Source: RGUW01 sp049421025 (GTDB lineage Bacteria; Cyanobacteriota; Cyanobacteriia; PCC-6307; Cyanobiaceae). Taken from it: DNA of 26,125 nt. The stretch lies in NCBI GenBank assembly GCA_049421025.1, contig JBMSMG010000019.1:1-26125 (forward strand). The letters are read 5' to 3'. A model generated the notes under the pieces. It was not told the DNA's origin. It saw only the letters and a list, made by a program, of their open reading frames with translations, and ran no database searches. Shown piece by piece: positions 14,401 through 23,600 of this stretch; positions within the stretch are counted from its first letter, which is position 1; every line of letters begins with the position of its first letter. Position numbers and translations under genes: made by a program.

Positions 14401-16146
14401 ATGCTCGCACCTTCTGCCGCAGGTTTCAGGCGCCTACTGCCCCTGCTCATGCCCCACCGGCGTTCGCTGGTCGGCGGCGGGGTTTGCATGCTGGTGTTTG
14501 TGGCCTGTTGGCCGCTCTTGGCCTGGCTGGCGGGGCAGTTGATTCCGGCGATCGGGGCCGGTGATCTGCCGCGCGTCGTGCAGGTGATCGCCCTGGCCCT
14601 GACGGTGTTCATGGTGCAGAAGCTGGCCCAGTTCGGCCAGGACACCTTGCTGGCCGAACCAGCGCTGCTGGTCAGCCAGGACCTGCGCCGGCAGCTGTTT
14701 GCCCGCCTGCAGCGGCTTGATTTTGCCGCCCTCGAGAAGCTCTCGGCCGGTGATCTGACCTACCGGCTCACCGAGGATGCCGATCGCGTCGGTGAGGTCC
14801 TCTACAAAACGATTCAGGACACCACCCCCAGCGCCCTGCAGCTGGTCGTGGTGTTCGGATACATGTGCTGGCTCGACTGGCCCCTGTCGCTGGCGACGCT
14901 GGTGCTGGCTCCGGTGGTCGCGGTACTGGTCAGTGTGTTTGGTGCTCGGGTGATGCGGGCGGCCGAGCGCAGCCAACAGCAGGTCTCTGAGCTGGCAGGA
15001 CTGCTGGGTGAAGCGATCACCGGCCTGCCGCTGGTGCGCGCCTTTGCTGCTGAACCCTGGTTGCAGCAGCGCTTTGAGACTGAGATCGAACTGCACCGCA
15101 AGGCCCGCTACCGCACCCAGCGGTTGCTGGCCCTGCAGTACCCAGTCGTGGGCTTTCTCGAGGCGGCAGGCATTCTTGCGGTGCTGCTGATCGGTGCGGC
15201 GCGCATTCAGGCTGGCGGTCTCAACGCGCAGGGCTTCAGCAGCTATGTGACGGCCCTGCTGATGTTGATTGACCCCATCAGCCACCTGACCACCAATTTC
15301 AACGAGTTTCAGCAGGGTCAGGCGTCCCTGCGGCGGTTGCGTCAGATCGAGCAGGAGCAGATCGAGCAGCCCGATCGACCCGATGCCCAGCCCCTGGGCC
15401 AGGTGCATGGAGCGCTCGAGCTGCGTGGGGTGAGCTTTGGCTACGACCCTGCCAAGCCTGTCTTGCGTGAGTTGGATCTGCTGGTCCAGCCCGGCGAAGT
15501 GGTGGCTTTGGTGGGCCCCTCAGGGGCCGGCAAGAGCACCCTGTTTTCGCTGCTGCTGCGCTTCAACACAGCCCAGCAGGGGCAGGTGCTGCTCGACGGG
15601 CAGGATCTGGCCGGCCTGCGGGCCCATGAGCTGCGCCGTGCAGTGGCGTTGGTGCCTCAGCAGAGCAGTGTGTTTTCGGGCACCGTGGCCGAAGCGATCG
15701 CCTTTGGACGGCCTGCCACAGACGAGCAGATTCGCGAGGCCGCCCAGCTGGCCAATGCCGCCGGATTTATCGAGGCGTTGCCCCAGGGCTACGGCAGCCG
15801 CATCGAAGAGCGCGGGGCCAACTTTTCAGGCGGGCAGCTGCAGCGCCTGGCGATTGCGCGGGCGGTGCTGGGTAACCCTGCTGTGTTGCTGCTGGATGAG
15901 GCCACCAGCGCGCTCGATGCTGAGTCTGAGGCGGCGGTTCAAGAAGGGCTTGATCGCGCCATGGCGGGCCGCACCGTGCTGGTGATCGCCCACCGCCTTG
16001 CCACCGTGCAGACCGCGCAGCGCATCGTGGTGCTGGAGGCGGGCCGCATTGTTGAGCAGGGCAGCCATGGCGCCTTGATGGCCAGTGGCGGCCGCTACCG
16101 CGAGCTGTGCGAGCGCCAGCTCATTGAGCTTGGTCCTGGGGCTTGA
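14401..16146 (+). CDS. MsbA-type ABC exporter (fused permease and ATPase)
   Basis: The 581-aa protein is a half-transporter with an N-terminal type I exporter membrane domain of six predicted spans (about 20-310) and a C-terminal ATPase. Walker A GPSGAGKST is at 372-380, the signature NFSGGQLQR at 474-482, Walker B VLLLDEATSALD at about 495-506, and the switch His in IAHRL follows. It would act as a homodimer in the inner membrane. Related proteins export lipids, lipid A-type molecules, peptides or drugs, and the substrate cannot be told here. A DUF6447 gene follows after 33 bp and may be cotranscribed. Confidence 0.92.
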   Translation: MLAPSAAGFRRLLPLLMPHRRSLVGGGVCMLVFVACWPLLAWLAGQLIPAIGAGDLPRVVQVIALALTVFMVQKLAQFGQDTLLAEPALLVSQDLRRQLFARLQRLDFAALEKLSAGDLTYRLTEDADRVGEVLYKTIQDTTPSALQLVVVFGYMCWLDWPLSLATLVLAPVVAVLVSVFGARVMRAAERSQQQVSELAGLLGEAITGLPLVRAFAAEPWLQQRFETEIELHRKARYRTQRLLALQYPVVGFLEAAGILAVLLIGAARIQAGGLNAQGFSSYVTALLMLIDPISHLTTNFNEFQQGQASLRRLRQIEQEQIEQPDRPDAQPLGQVHGALELRGVSFGYDPAKPVLRELDLLVQPGEVVALVGPSGAGKSTLFSLLLRFNTAQQGQVLLDGQDLAGLRAHELRRAVALVPQQSSVFSGTVAEAIAFGRPATDEQIREAAQLANAAGFIEALPQGYGSRIEERGANFSGGQLQRLAIARAVLGNPAVLLLDEATSALDAESEAAVQEGLDRAMAGRTVLVIAHRLATVQTAQRIVVLEAGRIVEQGSHGALMASGGRYRELCERQLIELGPGA

Positions 16147-16179
16147 GCTTTACTGGGTCTTCGTTCCTGTCCAGGCCCC

Positions 16180-16473
16180 ATGGATTCAGCTTCTGGTCTG
16201 CCCCCAGTCAATGCCCCTGCCTTTGGCCCTGGTGGCATGCCGAATCCGAACCAGCCGCCGGTGCTGACCTTCGAGGGCAAGCGCTACGACCTCAACAACC
16301 TGCCCGAAGACATCAAAGAGCTGGTGCGCGGCATGCAGGTGGCCGATGCCCAGCTGCGCATGCATGAAGACACGCTCAAGGTGCTGGCCATTGGCCGCCA
16401 GGCCATGGCCATGCAGCTCAACGACCGCTTGCAGAGCGTCACCCCGATGGGCGACGCCGAGCCTGAGGGCTGA
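16180..16473 (+). CDS. DUF6447-like small cyanobacterial protein (97 aa)
   Basis: After a Pro/Gly/Asn-rich N-terminus the protein reads TFEGKRYDLNNLPEDIKELV, then QVADAQLRMHEDTLKVLAIGRQ. I recall this pattern from a small conserved family (DUF6447) in cyanobacteria. It is soluble and helical, and no function is known. It begins 33 bp after the ABC exporter stop. Its TGA abuts the stop codon of the convergent substrate-binding protein gene with no space between them. Confidence 0.8.
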   Translation: MDSASGLPPVNAPAFGPGGMPNPNQPPVLTFEGKRYDLNNLPEDIKELVRGMQVADAQLRMHEDTLKVLAIGRQAMAMQLNDRLQSVTPMGDAEPEG

Positions 16474-17484
16474 TCAGCGAATCACCTCTTTGGCATCTGC
16501 AATCACCGCCTCGGGCACGGTCACACCGATGGCCTTGGCGGTGACCAGGTTGACATTGCTTTCGGTCTTGGTGAGCGGTTCAAAGGCCATCGTCTTTGGC
16601 GATTCGCCTTTGAGCACCTTCACGGCGATTTCTCCGGCGGCATAGCCGTCGTCGTAGTAGGCCCAGCCGATGGTGGCTAGGCAGCCCGGCAGTTTGATGT
16701 CGTCGGCATCAACCGAATACACCGGGATCTTTTTCTCAAGCCCCACCTTGGCGATCGAGCCAAAGCCCTGAATCGTGGCGTAATCGCCGATCTTCACAAA
16801 GGCCTCAATGTTCTTTTCGGCTAGCACCTGGGCGGCTTGCAGCACCTCGCCCGAGTTGGCCACCGATTGCTCGATCACGGTGATGCCTCGCTTGGCGGCT
16901 TCCTCGCGCAGGACCTTGGCCTCGTATTCGGAGTTGGGTTCACCCGGGTTGAAGATCACCCCCACGGTTTTGAGCTGTGGGTTGATGGTGCGGGCCAGAT
17001 CAAGCTCTTTGCCCATGGGGTTGGTACCGATCGTGCCGACCACGTTCGGTTTGTGTTGGCCGACGCCCCCGGGGGGCGTGCCGGCGCCGGCGCCCCAGGG
17101 GTTGGAGCAGTAGGCAAAGATCACAGGAGTGGTCTCAGGCACCGTCTTCATCGCCGCCTGAAGCGGCGGGGTGCCAATGGCGAACACCATGTCGACCTGA
17201 TCGGAGACGAATTTCTTCATCACCAAGGTGGTGTTAGGCAGTTCGCCCGCGGCGTCCTTCTGGATGTAATTGACGCTTTGACCAGGGTTGTAGCCGGCTT
17301 GGGCCAGTGCAGCCTCAAAGCCCTTGCGCACCGCATTCGGGGGTGGGGCGTCGACCATTTGCAGCATGCCAATGGTGGGCCCCTTGACCTTGCTGCCGCC
17401 GAGTTTGCCGCAGGCTGCCAGCGCCACGGTGCTGACGGCACCAGTACCCATGAGGGTCAAGAAGTCGCGTCGCCTAAGGGCCAT
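16474..17484 (-). CDS. TrpX-family ABC transporter substrate-binding lipoprotein
   Basis: The N-terminus MALRRRDFLTLMGTG carries a twin-arginine-like RRDFL, a hydrophobic stretch, then a lipobox-type LAAC, so the product is probably an exported lipoprotein. The mature part fits the ABC_sub_bind (PF04392) family: IGMLQMVDAPPPNAVRKGFE, IGTPPLQAA, PVIFAYCSNP, VGVIFNPGEPNS and VYSVDADDIKLPG. Relatives such as TrpX bind aromatic amino acids, but most are uncharacterised. ATG at 17484 overlaps the ATPase gene end by 11 bp; ATGs at 17493 and 17499 are also possible. The permease and ATPase genes lie directly upstream in the operon. Confidence 0.9.
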   Translation of the reverse strand: MALRRRDFLTLMGTGAVSTVALAACGKLGGSKVKGPTIGMLQMVDAPPPNAVRKGFEAALAQAGYNPGQSVNYIQKDAAGELPNTTLVMKKFVSDQVDMVFAIGTPPLQAAMKTVPETTPVIFAYCSNPWGAGAGTPPGGVGQHKPNVVGTIGTNPMGKELDLARTINPQLKTVGVIFNPGEPNSEYEAKVLREEAAKRGITVIEQSVANSGEVLQAAQVLAEKNIEAFVKIGDYATIQGFGSIAKVGLEKKIPVYSVDADDIKLPGCLATIGWAYYDDGYAAGEIAVKVLKGESPKTMAFEPLTKTESNVNLVTAKAIGVTVPEAVIADAKEVIR

Positions 17485-18286
17485 TAGTGGCATCAGCATT
17501 GGGTGCGGCAACTATGCCGGAGCCATACAGCTGCCGCAACGCTTCTTCGCTGAGCTGCATGCGCTCAGTGGCGCTCCAGTCATGCACCAGCTGACCGTCG
17601 CGCAGCATCAGCAGGCGATCGCCATAGCGCATGGCCTGGCTGAGGCTATGGGTCACCATCAGCGCTGTGGCTCCAAGTTGCCGCACGAGCCGCTCGGTGA
17701 GATCCATCACCATCGCTTCGGCTTTGGGGTCGAGGGCGGCGGTGTGCTCATCGAGCAGCAGTAGCTCGGGGTTGCCCAAGGTCGCCATCACCAGACTCAG
17801 GGTCTGGCGCTGCCCGCCCGAGAGCTCGCCCACCAGGGTGTCGAGCCGGTGGCCCAGGGGGATGCCGAGCGCATCGAGCAGTTGCTGGTAGCGCTTGCGA
17901 TCGCTGTGGCTCGGCCGCACACCGAGCAGTCCCGAAAACGACAGGCCGCTGCGGCGCCTGCGCTCGGCCAGCCGCAGGTTTTCAGCAATGCTCAACCCTG
18001 GGCACGTGCCCTCGAGTGGGTTTTGCATCACACGGCCGATCCAGCGGGCGCGCCCGTGGTCGCGGTAGCGGTGCAAGCGCCGCTGGCCCAGTTCAATGCT
18101 GCCGCCTTTGAGCTTGAGGGTGCCGGCGATCAGGTTGAGCAGGGTCGATTTGCCGCTGCCGTTGTTGCCGATCACCACAACAAACTGCCCGCTCTGGCAG
18201 TTGAGGTTGAACCCGTCAAACAGCTGGCGCCAGCCGCCACCTGGCAAAGGGTGTCCCCAGCTGAGCTCGCTGATGGTCAGGGTCAT
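17474..18286 (-). CDS. ABC transporter ATP-binding protein (TrpZ-like)
   Basis: The 270-aa ATPase has Walker A GNNGSGKST (40-48), a Q-loop in RVMQNPLEG (about 86-93), the signature LSGGQR (155-160), Walker B LLLLDE (175-180) and the switch His in VTHS (213). The MQNPLEGT sequence after Walker A is typical of ATPases paired with PF04392 binding proteins and BPD_transp_2 permeases. It lies between the permease gene (1-bp gap) and the lipoprotein gene (11-bp overlap), so it energises that importer. Confidence 0.93.
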   Translation of the reverse strand: MTLTISELSWGHPLPGGGWRQLFDGFNLNCQSGQFVVVIGNNGSGKSTLLNLIAGTLKLKGGSIELGQRRLHRYRDHGRARWIGRVMQNPLEGTCPGLSIAENLRLAERRRRSGLSFSGLLGVRPSHSDRKRYQQLLDALGIPLGHRLDTLVGELSGGQRQTLSLVMATLGNPELLLLDEHTAALDPKAEAMVMDLTERLVRQLGATALMVTHSLSQAMRYGDRLLMLRDGQLVHDWSATERMQLSEEALRQLYGSGIVAAPNADATNGP

Positions 18287-18287
18287 C

Positions 18288-19169
18288 TCAAACCTTCTCC
18301 TTAGCCGAGAGCCCCGGGATGCGCAGGCGCCCTGCTGCCAGGGCGATCAGCAGCAAAACAGCGGTCACCAGCTTGAGATCCACCGGCTCAAGGCCCAAGG
18401 CCAGGGCGATGGCAATCAGCGTGCGGAACAAAATGGCCCCCACCACAGCCGACAGCAGCCCCAATGAGATGTTGCGGGGCCTGAAGATCGACTCGCCAAT
18501 GATCACCATGCCCAGCCCCAGGATCAGCGAGCCGATGCCCATGGTCACATCGGCGAATCCCTGAAACAGCGCCACCAGGCCGCCTGAGAGGCCGACCAAG
18601 CCGTTGGCAGCTGCAATGCCGATGTTGAGGCCGCGGCGCTGGTTGATGCCGTTGGCACGGGCCATGGTGGGGTTGTTGCCCAGAGCACGCAAGGCCAGTC
18701 CAAAGTCGGTGCTGAGCAGCAGACCCACCAGCAGCATCAGCCCGAGTACCACCAGCGTGAGGGCCATGGCCCATTCCTCATCAAAGCCTGCGCTGAGGTC
18801 TGGCAGCTGATCGATACCCACGGGCGTGTCGGTCAGCGGAATGTTGGAGCGCCCCATCAGGCGCAGCGTGATCGAGTAGAGGCCCGTGGTGGTGAGGATG
18901 CCGGCGAACAGGTCGTTCACGCCCAATCGGGTGTGAATCAGGCCCGTGACCAGGCCAGCCAGGCAGCCAAAGCCAAAGGCCACCAGCAGCGCCAGCGGCA
19001 CTGGCACCCCCTGGGTGATCAGCACCGCTGCAGTGCCGCCGCCAAGGGCAAAGGAACCATCGACGGTGAGGTCTGGAAAGTTGAGGACGCGCAGCGTCAG
19101 GTAAGTGCCCAGGGCAAGTCCGGCGAAGGCCAGACCCTGGTCGTAGGCACCGAGCCAAAGGGAGAGCAT
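18288..19169 (-). CDS. ABC transporter permease (TrpY-like, BPD_transp_2 family)
   Basis: The 293-aa protein is almost wholly hydrophobic with about eight predicted spans. The N-terminal segment LGTYLTLRVLNFPDLTVDGS is characteristic of these TrpY-like permeases, followed by GLIHTRLGVNDLFAGILTT and a central ALRALGNNPTMARANGIN loop likely to contact the ATPase. It is the first of three tightly spaced genes (permease, ATPase, lipoprotein). DUF3386 lies 36 bp upstream on the same strand. The imported substrate is unknown; the aromatic amino acid idea comes only from relatives. Confidence 0.92.
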   Translation of the reverse strand: MLSLWLGAYDQGLAFAGLALGTYLTLRVLNFPDLTVDGSFALGGGTAAVLITQGVPVPLALLVAFGFGCLAGLVTGLIHTRLGVNDLFAGILTTTGLYSITLRLMGRSNIPLTDTPVGIDQLPDLSAGFDEEWAMALTLVVLGLMLLVGLLLSTDFGLALRALGNNPTMARANGINQRRGLNIGIAAANGLVGLSGGLVALFQGFADVTMGIGSLILGLGMVIIGESIFRPRNISLGLLSAVVGAILFRTLIAIALALGLEPVDLKLVTAVLLLIALAAGRLRIPGLSAKEKV

Positions 19170-19205
19170 CGCGGCATTGTGCCGCGGATCGCTCTGCCGC
19201 AGGGT

Positions 19206-19883
19206 TCAAAGCGGCTGGAGATCCACGAAGCGGAACACCTGGCGGCCTGCTGGAGTCTCGCCATGGGCTTCGCTCTCGACCACCCGCTCGCTCAGCACCC
19301 AGGGGCCGGCTTCTGTGAGCGGGACAAAGGTGTCGGTGAAGCTGCTCTTGCCGCCCTTGGCCTCGCCTGTGGCTGGGTCGGCGTACTGGCTCGAATAGCT
19401 CTTGCTGAGGTAGCCGTTGCCGGTGTCGGTTGTGCTCTCGGTAAAGATCGTCACCACCGTGCCGTGAATGTGGCGGTGCACCATCGTGACGACATCGTCT
19501 TTGATGCGGTAGCGATCGCCAGCGTTCTTGCCGCCGACGATCACCTCGGTGCCGACCGCATCGGTGGTGCCAGCGGTAAAGGTGTTCTCGCCATGGGTCT
19601 GCTCGAAGCTGCGGCGCACCCGGTGAATCGCCACCTCCCAGAGTTGTGAGGCGATGGCTTTGTTGATGTCGGGTTCGTCGACGCCCTCGACCGTGGCTTT
19701 GAGGTCGGAGCCCACGGTGAATCTGCCTTCTACCCGCTGCTGCTCTTGCTCCCAGATGCAGGTTCCCTTGTAGCCACCAAAACCTGGATCCCAGGTGTAG
19801 CGGTTTTCGTAGGCGGCGCGGAACGCTGCTGTGCAGTCGCTGCCGGGGGCAATCAGGGCAGGGGCTTCGGGCGTGGCAGTCAC
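19206..19883 (-). CDS. DUF3386 family cyanobacterial protein (225 aa)
   Basis: The segment FRAAYENRYTWDPGFGGYKG near residue 25 is the hallmark of DUF3386, a family conserved in cyanobacteria and some plastid lineages, of unknown function. The rest is beta-rich (GRFTVGSDLKATVEG; DRYRIKDDVVTMVHRHIHGT; GPWVLSERVVESEAHG) with no membrane span. The frame opens with a GTG at 19883, since no ATG is available before the conserved block. It lies 36 bp upstream of the ABC permease gene on the same strand and 38 bp from the divergent SDR gene. Confidence 0.85.
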   Translation of the reverse strand: MTATPEAPALIAPGSDCTAAFRAAYENRYTWDPGFGGYKGTCIWEQEQQRVEGRFTVGSDLKATVEGVDEPDINKAIASQLWEVAIHRVRRSFEQTHGENTFTAGTTDAVGTEVIVGGKNAGDRYRIKDDVVTMVHRHIHGTVVTIFTESTTDTGNGYLSKSYSSQYADPATGEAKGGKSSFTDTFVPLTEAGPWVLSERVVESEAHGETPAGRQVFRFVDLQPL

Positions 19884-19921
19884 GGCGCTCAGGCAATCTG
19901 AGGCAACCCTACTGATGATCC

Positions 19922-20647
19922 ATGCCCCGCACGGTGTTGATCACTGGCGCCAGCCGCGGCATCGGCCGTGCCATGGCCGAGCGGTTGCTGCAACAGGGCC
20001 ATCGCCTCAGCCTGGGGGTGCGCCGGCCACAGGACCTGGCTGGCACCGCGCTTGATCCAGCGCTGTCGGGGGCAGATGCCAGTGGCGCGGCGCGGGTGCA
20101 GTTGCATCCCTATGAGGCCAGCGAGCCGGCCTCAGCCCAGGCCTGGGTGGATGCAGCAGTGGCCCAATTCGGCAGCTTTGATGCGGTGGTGCACTGCGCC
20201 GGGGTGTTTGCGCGGGTGCCGCTGTTGTTTGAAGCCGGCCAGGAGCGTGAGATTGAACAGCTCTGGCAGGTCAATGTCATGGGCCCCTGGTGGTTGACCC
20301 GGGCGGCCTGGCCCCAGCTGGCGGCCCACGGCCAGGGGCGTGTGGTGGTGCTGGTGTCAATGAGCGGCAAGCGCTCCAAGGGGCGCCTGGCGGGTTACAC
20401 CGCCAGCAAGTTTGCGCTGATGGGCCTGTGCCAGACCATGCGCAACGAGGGCTGGGAGCAGGGCATTCGCGTCACCGCCATCTGCCCCAGTTGGGTCAAC
20501 ACCGACATGGCCGCGGCCGTGCAGGCCATGCCCGCCGAAGCCATGACACAACCCGGCGACATCGCCGCTCTCACCAGCCAGCTGCTGGATCTGCCCAACA
20601 GCTGTGTGCCTTTCGAGCTGGCGGTCAGCTGCAATCTGGAGATTTGA
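19922..20647 (+). CDS. short-chain dehydrogenase/reductase (SDR) family oxidoreductase
   Basis: This is a classical SDR of 241 aa. The cofactor-binding TGASRGIG is at 8-15, HCAG (the NNAG position) at 91-94, and N118 lies in QVNVMG. The catalytic Ser in LVSMSG (about 146-148) precedes Y159-x3-K163 in GYTASKFAL. An Arg-rich segment after beta 2 (VRRPQD) suggests NADP(H). The substrate is not predictable. Its TGA abuts the carB stop on the opposite strand with no spacer. A possible alternative role as a pteridine or acyl reductase cannot be excluded. Confidence 0.92.
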   Translation: MPRTVLITGASRGIGRAMAERLLQQGHRLSLGVRRPQDLAGTALDPALSGADASGAARVQLHPYEASEPASAQAWVDAAVAQFGSFDAVVHCAGVFARVPLLFEAGQEREIEQLWQVNVMGPWWLTRAAWPQLAAHGQGRVVVLVSMSGKRSKGRLAGYTASKFALMGLCQTMRNEGWEQGIRVTAICPSWVNTDMAAAVQAMPAEAMTQPGDIAALTSQLLDLPNSCVPFELAVSCNLEI

Positions 20648-23600
20648 TCAGCGCGCAGCGGGGTGCAGATCCTGCAGCGCGTTGATCTCGAGCTGCTCAT
20701 GCTGCAGCGCTGCGATCGCTTCGACGGCAGCGCGGGCGCCGGCCAGGGTGGTGACGGTGGGCACGGCGTAGTCGAGGGCGGCCTTGCGCAGGTAGGTGTC
20801 GTCGTGTGCGGCCTGACGGCCGATGGGGGTGTTGATGATCAGCTGAATGCGCCCTGAGCGGATCGCGTCTTCGATGTTGGGGCGGCCCTCATGGACCTTC
20901 AAGACAGGTTCCACACTCAACCCTTCGCCGCTCAGCAGCTCGGCGGTGCCGCTGGTGGCGATCAGCGCAAAGCCCAGCTCGCTCAGCCGGCGCGCCACCG
21001 GCACCAGCGCGGCCTTGTCGCGGTCGTGGGTCGAGACAAACACGGTGCCGCCGGTGGGCAGTGGCTCGCCGGCAGCCTGCTCAGCTTTGGCATAGGCCAG
21101 GCCAAAGCCGCGGGCGCTGCCCATGACCTCGCCGGTGCTGCGCATCTCAGGGCCCAGCAGGGTGTCGGAGCCGGGGAAGCGCTTGAACGGAAGAACCGCT
21201 TCTTTGATGGCCTGCAGTGGGGGTTGCGGCTCGCTGCTCAGCCCCAGCTCGGCCAGGGTTTTGCCGGCCATCACCTGGCTGGCGATCTTGGCCAGGGGGG
21301 CGCCTGTGGCCTTGGCCACAAACGGCACGGTGCGCGAGGCGCGCGGGTTGGCTTCGATGATGAAGACGGTTTCACTGCCGGCGGCGTCTTTTTGGACGGC
21401 GAACTGCAGGTTGATCAGGCCGCGTACTTCAAGGGCCAGCGCTAGATCGCGCGCCCATTGGCGAATCGTGGCCAGGGCGCCTTCGCCCAGGCTCACTGAG
21501 GGTAGGCAGCAGGCCGAATCGCCCGAGTGGATGCCCGCCGGTTCGATGTGCTCCATCAGACCGCCGATCACAACGGTTCCCGAGCTATCGCAGAGCGCGT
21601 CGACATCCACTTCGGTGGCGTTGTCGAGGTACTGGTCGATCAACACCGGGTGGTCGGGTTCGACCGTGACCGCCTCGCGCATGTAGCGGTTGAGTTCGGC
21701 TTCGCCATGGACCACTTCCATGGCGCGCCCGCCGAGTACATAGCTGGGGCGCACCACCACGGGATAGCCGACCTCGGCGGCCACTGCTCTTGCTTCGGCT
21801 TCGCTGCGGGCCAGGCCGTTGCGCGGCTGTCGAATGTTCAGCCGCCGCAGGATCGCCTCAAACTGCTCGCGGTCTTCGGCTGTGTCGATCGACTCGGGCG
21901 AGGTGCCCCAAATGCGGGTTCCGGTGGCGGCGCCTGCGGGGCTCTCGAGCCAGCGCAGCAGCGGGATCGCCAGCTTCAGCGGCGTCTGTCCGCCGAACTG
22001 GACGATCACCCCCTCGGGCTTTTCGACCTCGATGACGTTCAGAACGTCCTCAAGCGTGAGCGGTTCGAAGTAGAGCCGGTCGCTGGTGTCGTAGTCGGTC
22101 GAAACGGTCTCGGGGTTGCTGTTGACCATCACCGTGGCGAAGCCTGCCTCACGCAGGGCAAACGAGGCGTGCACGCAGCAGTAGTCAAACTCGATGCCCT
22201 GGCCGATGCGGTTGGGACCACCGCCCAGGATCATCACCTTGCGGCGGGTTTCGGGCTGCACCTCGCTTTCGGGGGGGATCAACTCCAGGCTTCCGTCAGG
22301 CAGCAGGCGCTCCAGCGGCCGCTCGTAGGTGGCGTAGTGATAGGGAGTCGTGGAGGCGAACTCAGCTGCGCAGGTGTCCACGGTCTTGAACACCGCATTG
22401 ACCCCAAGGCGCTGACGCTGGTTGCGCACCTCCAGCTCATGGCGACCGGTGGCCCAGGCGATCTGGCGATCGGAGAAGCCCAACTGCTTGAGCTCAAGCA
22501 GCGCGGCGGCATCGAGATCAGCGAGCTGGCGACCCGTCAGCAGCCGCTGCTCAGCCTCAATGATCAGCCGCAGCTTGGCCAGGAACCAGGGATCAATCGC
22601 CGAGATGCGATGGATGTCGGCATCGGAGTAGCCATTCACCATGGCCGTGCGCACCGAGAAGATGCGATCGGGCGATGGGGTGCGCAGCTCACGGTCCAGA
22701 TCGGAGCGCTCAGGGGTGGGATCAGGCCGATCGCAGCCCCAGCCGGCATGACCGGTTTCCAGGGAGCGCAGGGCCTTCTGGAACGACTCCTCAAAGTTGC
22801 GGCCGATGGCCATCGCTTCACCCACGGACTTCATCGCCGTGGTGAGCACCGCCGGGCTGCCGCGGAATTTTTCAAACGCGAAGCGCGGCACCTTCGTGAC
22901 CACGTAATCAATGGTGGGCTCGAAGCAGGCCGGCGTCTTGCCGGTGATGTCGTTGAGGATTTCGTCGAGGGTGTAGCCCACGGCCAGGCGGGCGGCGATC
23001 TTGGCGATCGGGAAGCCCGTGGCCTTGGAGGCCAGCGCCGAGGAACGCGAGACGCGCGGGTTCATCTCGATCACGATCACGTCGCCATTGGCGGGGTTGA
23101 TCGCGAACTGGATGTTGCTGCCGCCGGTGTCGACGCCGATTTCGCGAATGATCGCGATCGCCTGGTCGCGCAGGCGCTGGTACTCGCGATCGGTGAGGGT
23201 CTGGGCCGGCGCCACGGTGATCGAATCGCCCGTGTGCACCCCCATGGGGTCGAGGTTCTCGATGCTGCAGACGATCACCACGTTGTCGGCGGTGTCGCGC
23301 ATCACCTCGAGCTCGAACTCTTTCCAACCCAGCAGCGACTGCTCAATCAGGATCTGGCTGACGGGGCTGGCCTCGAGGCCGCTCTTGCAGATGGCGCGAA
23401 ATTCGTCTGGGTTGTAGGCAATGCCGCCGCCGCTGCCGCCCAGGGTGAAGGCGGGGCGAATGATGCGCGGGTAGCTGCCGATGGCGTCACCAACGGCTTC
23501 GGCTTCTTCAAGGTTGTTGGCGATGCCCGAAGGGCAAACGCTCACCCCGATGCGGGCCATCGCCTCTTTGAACAGCAGGCGGTCTTCGGCCTTTTTGATC

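Noticed and set aside
18781..19896. A 371-codon minus-strand frame across DUF3386 and the permease start
   Set aside because: It is out of phase with both recognised genes and its product is an Arg/Pro/His-rich frame-shift shadow.
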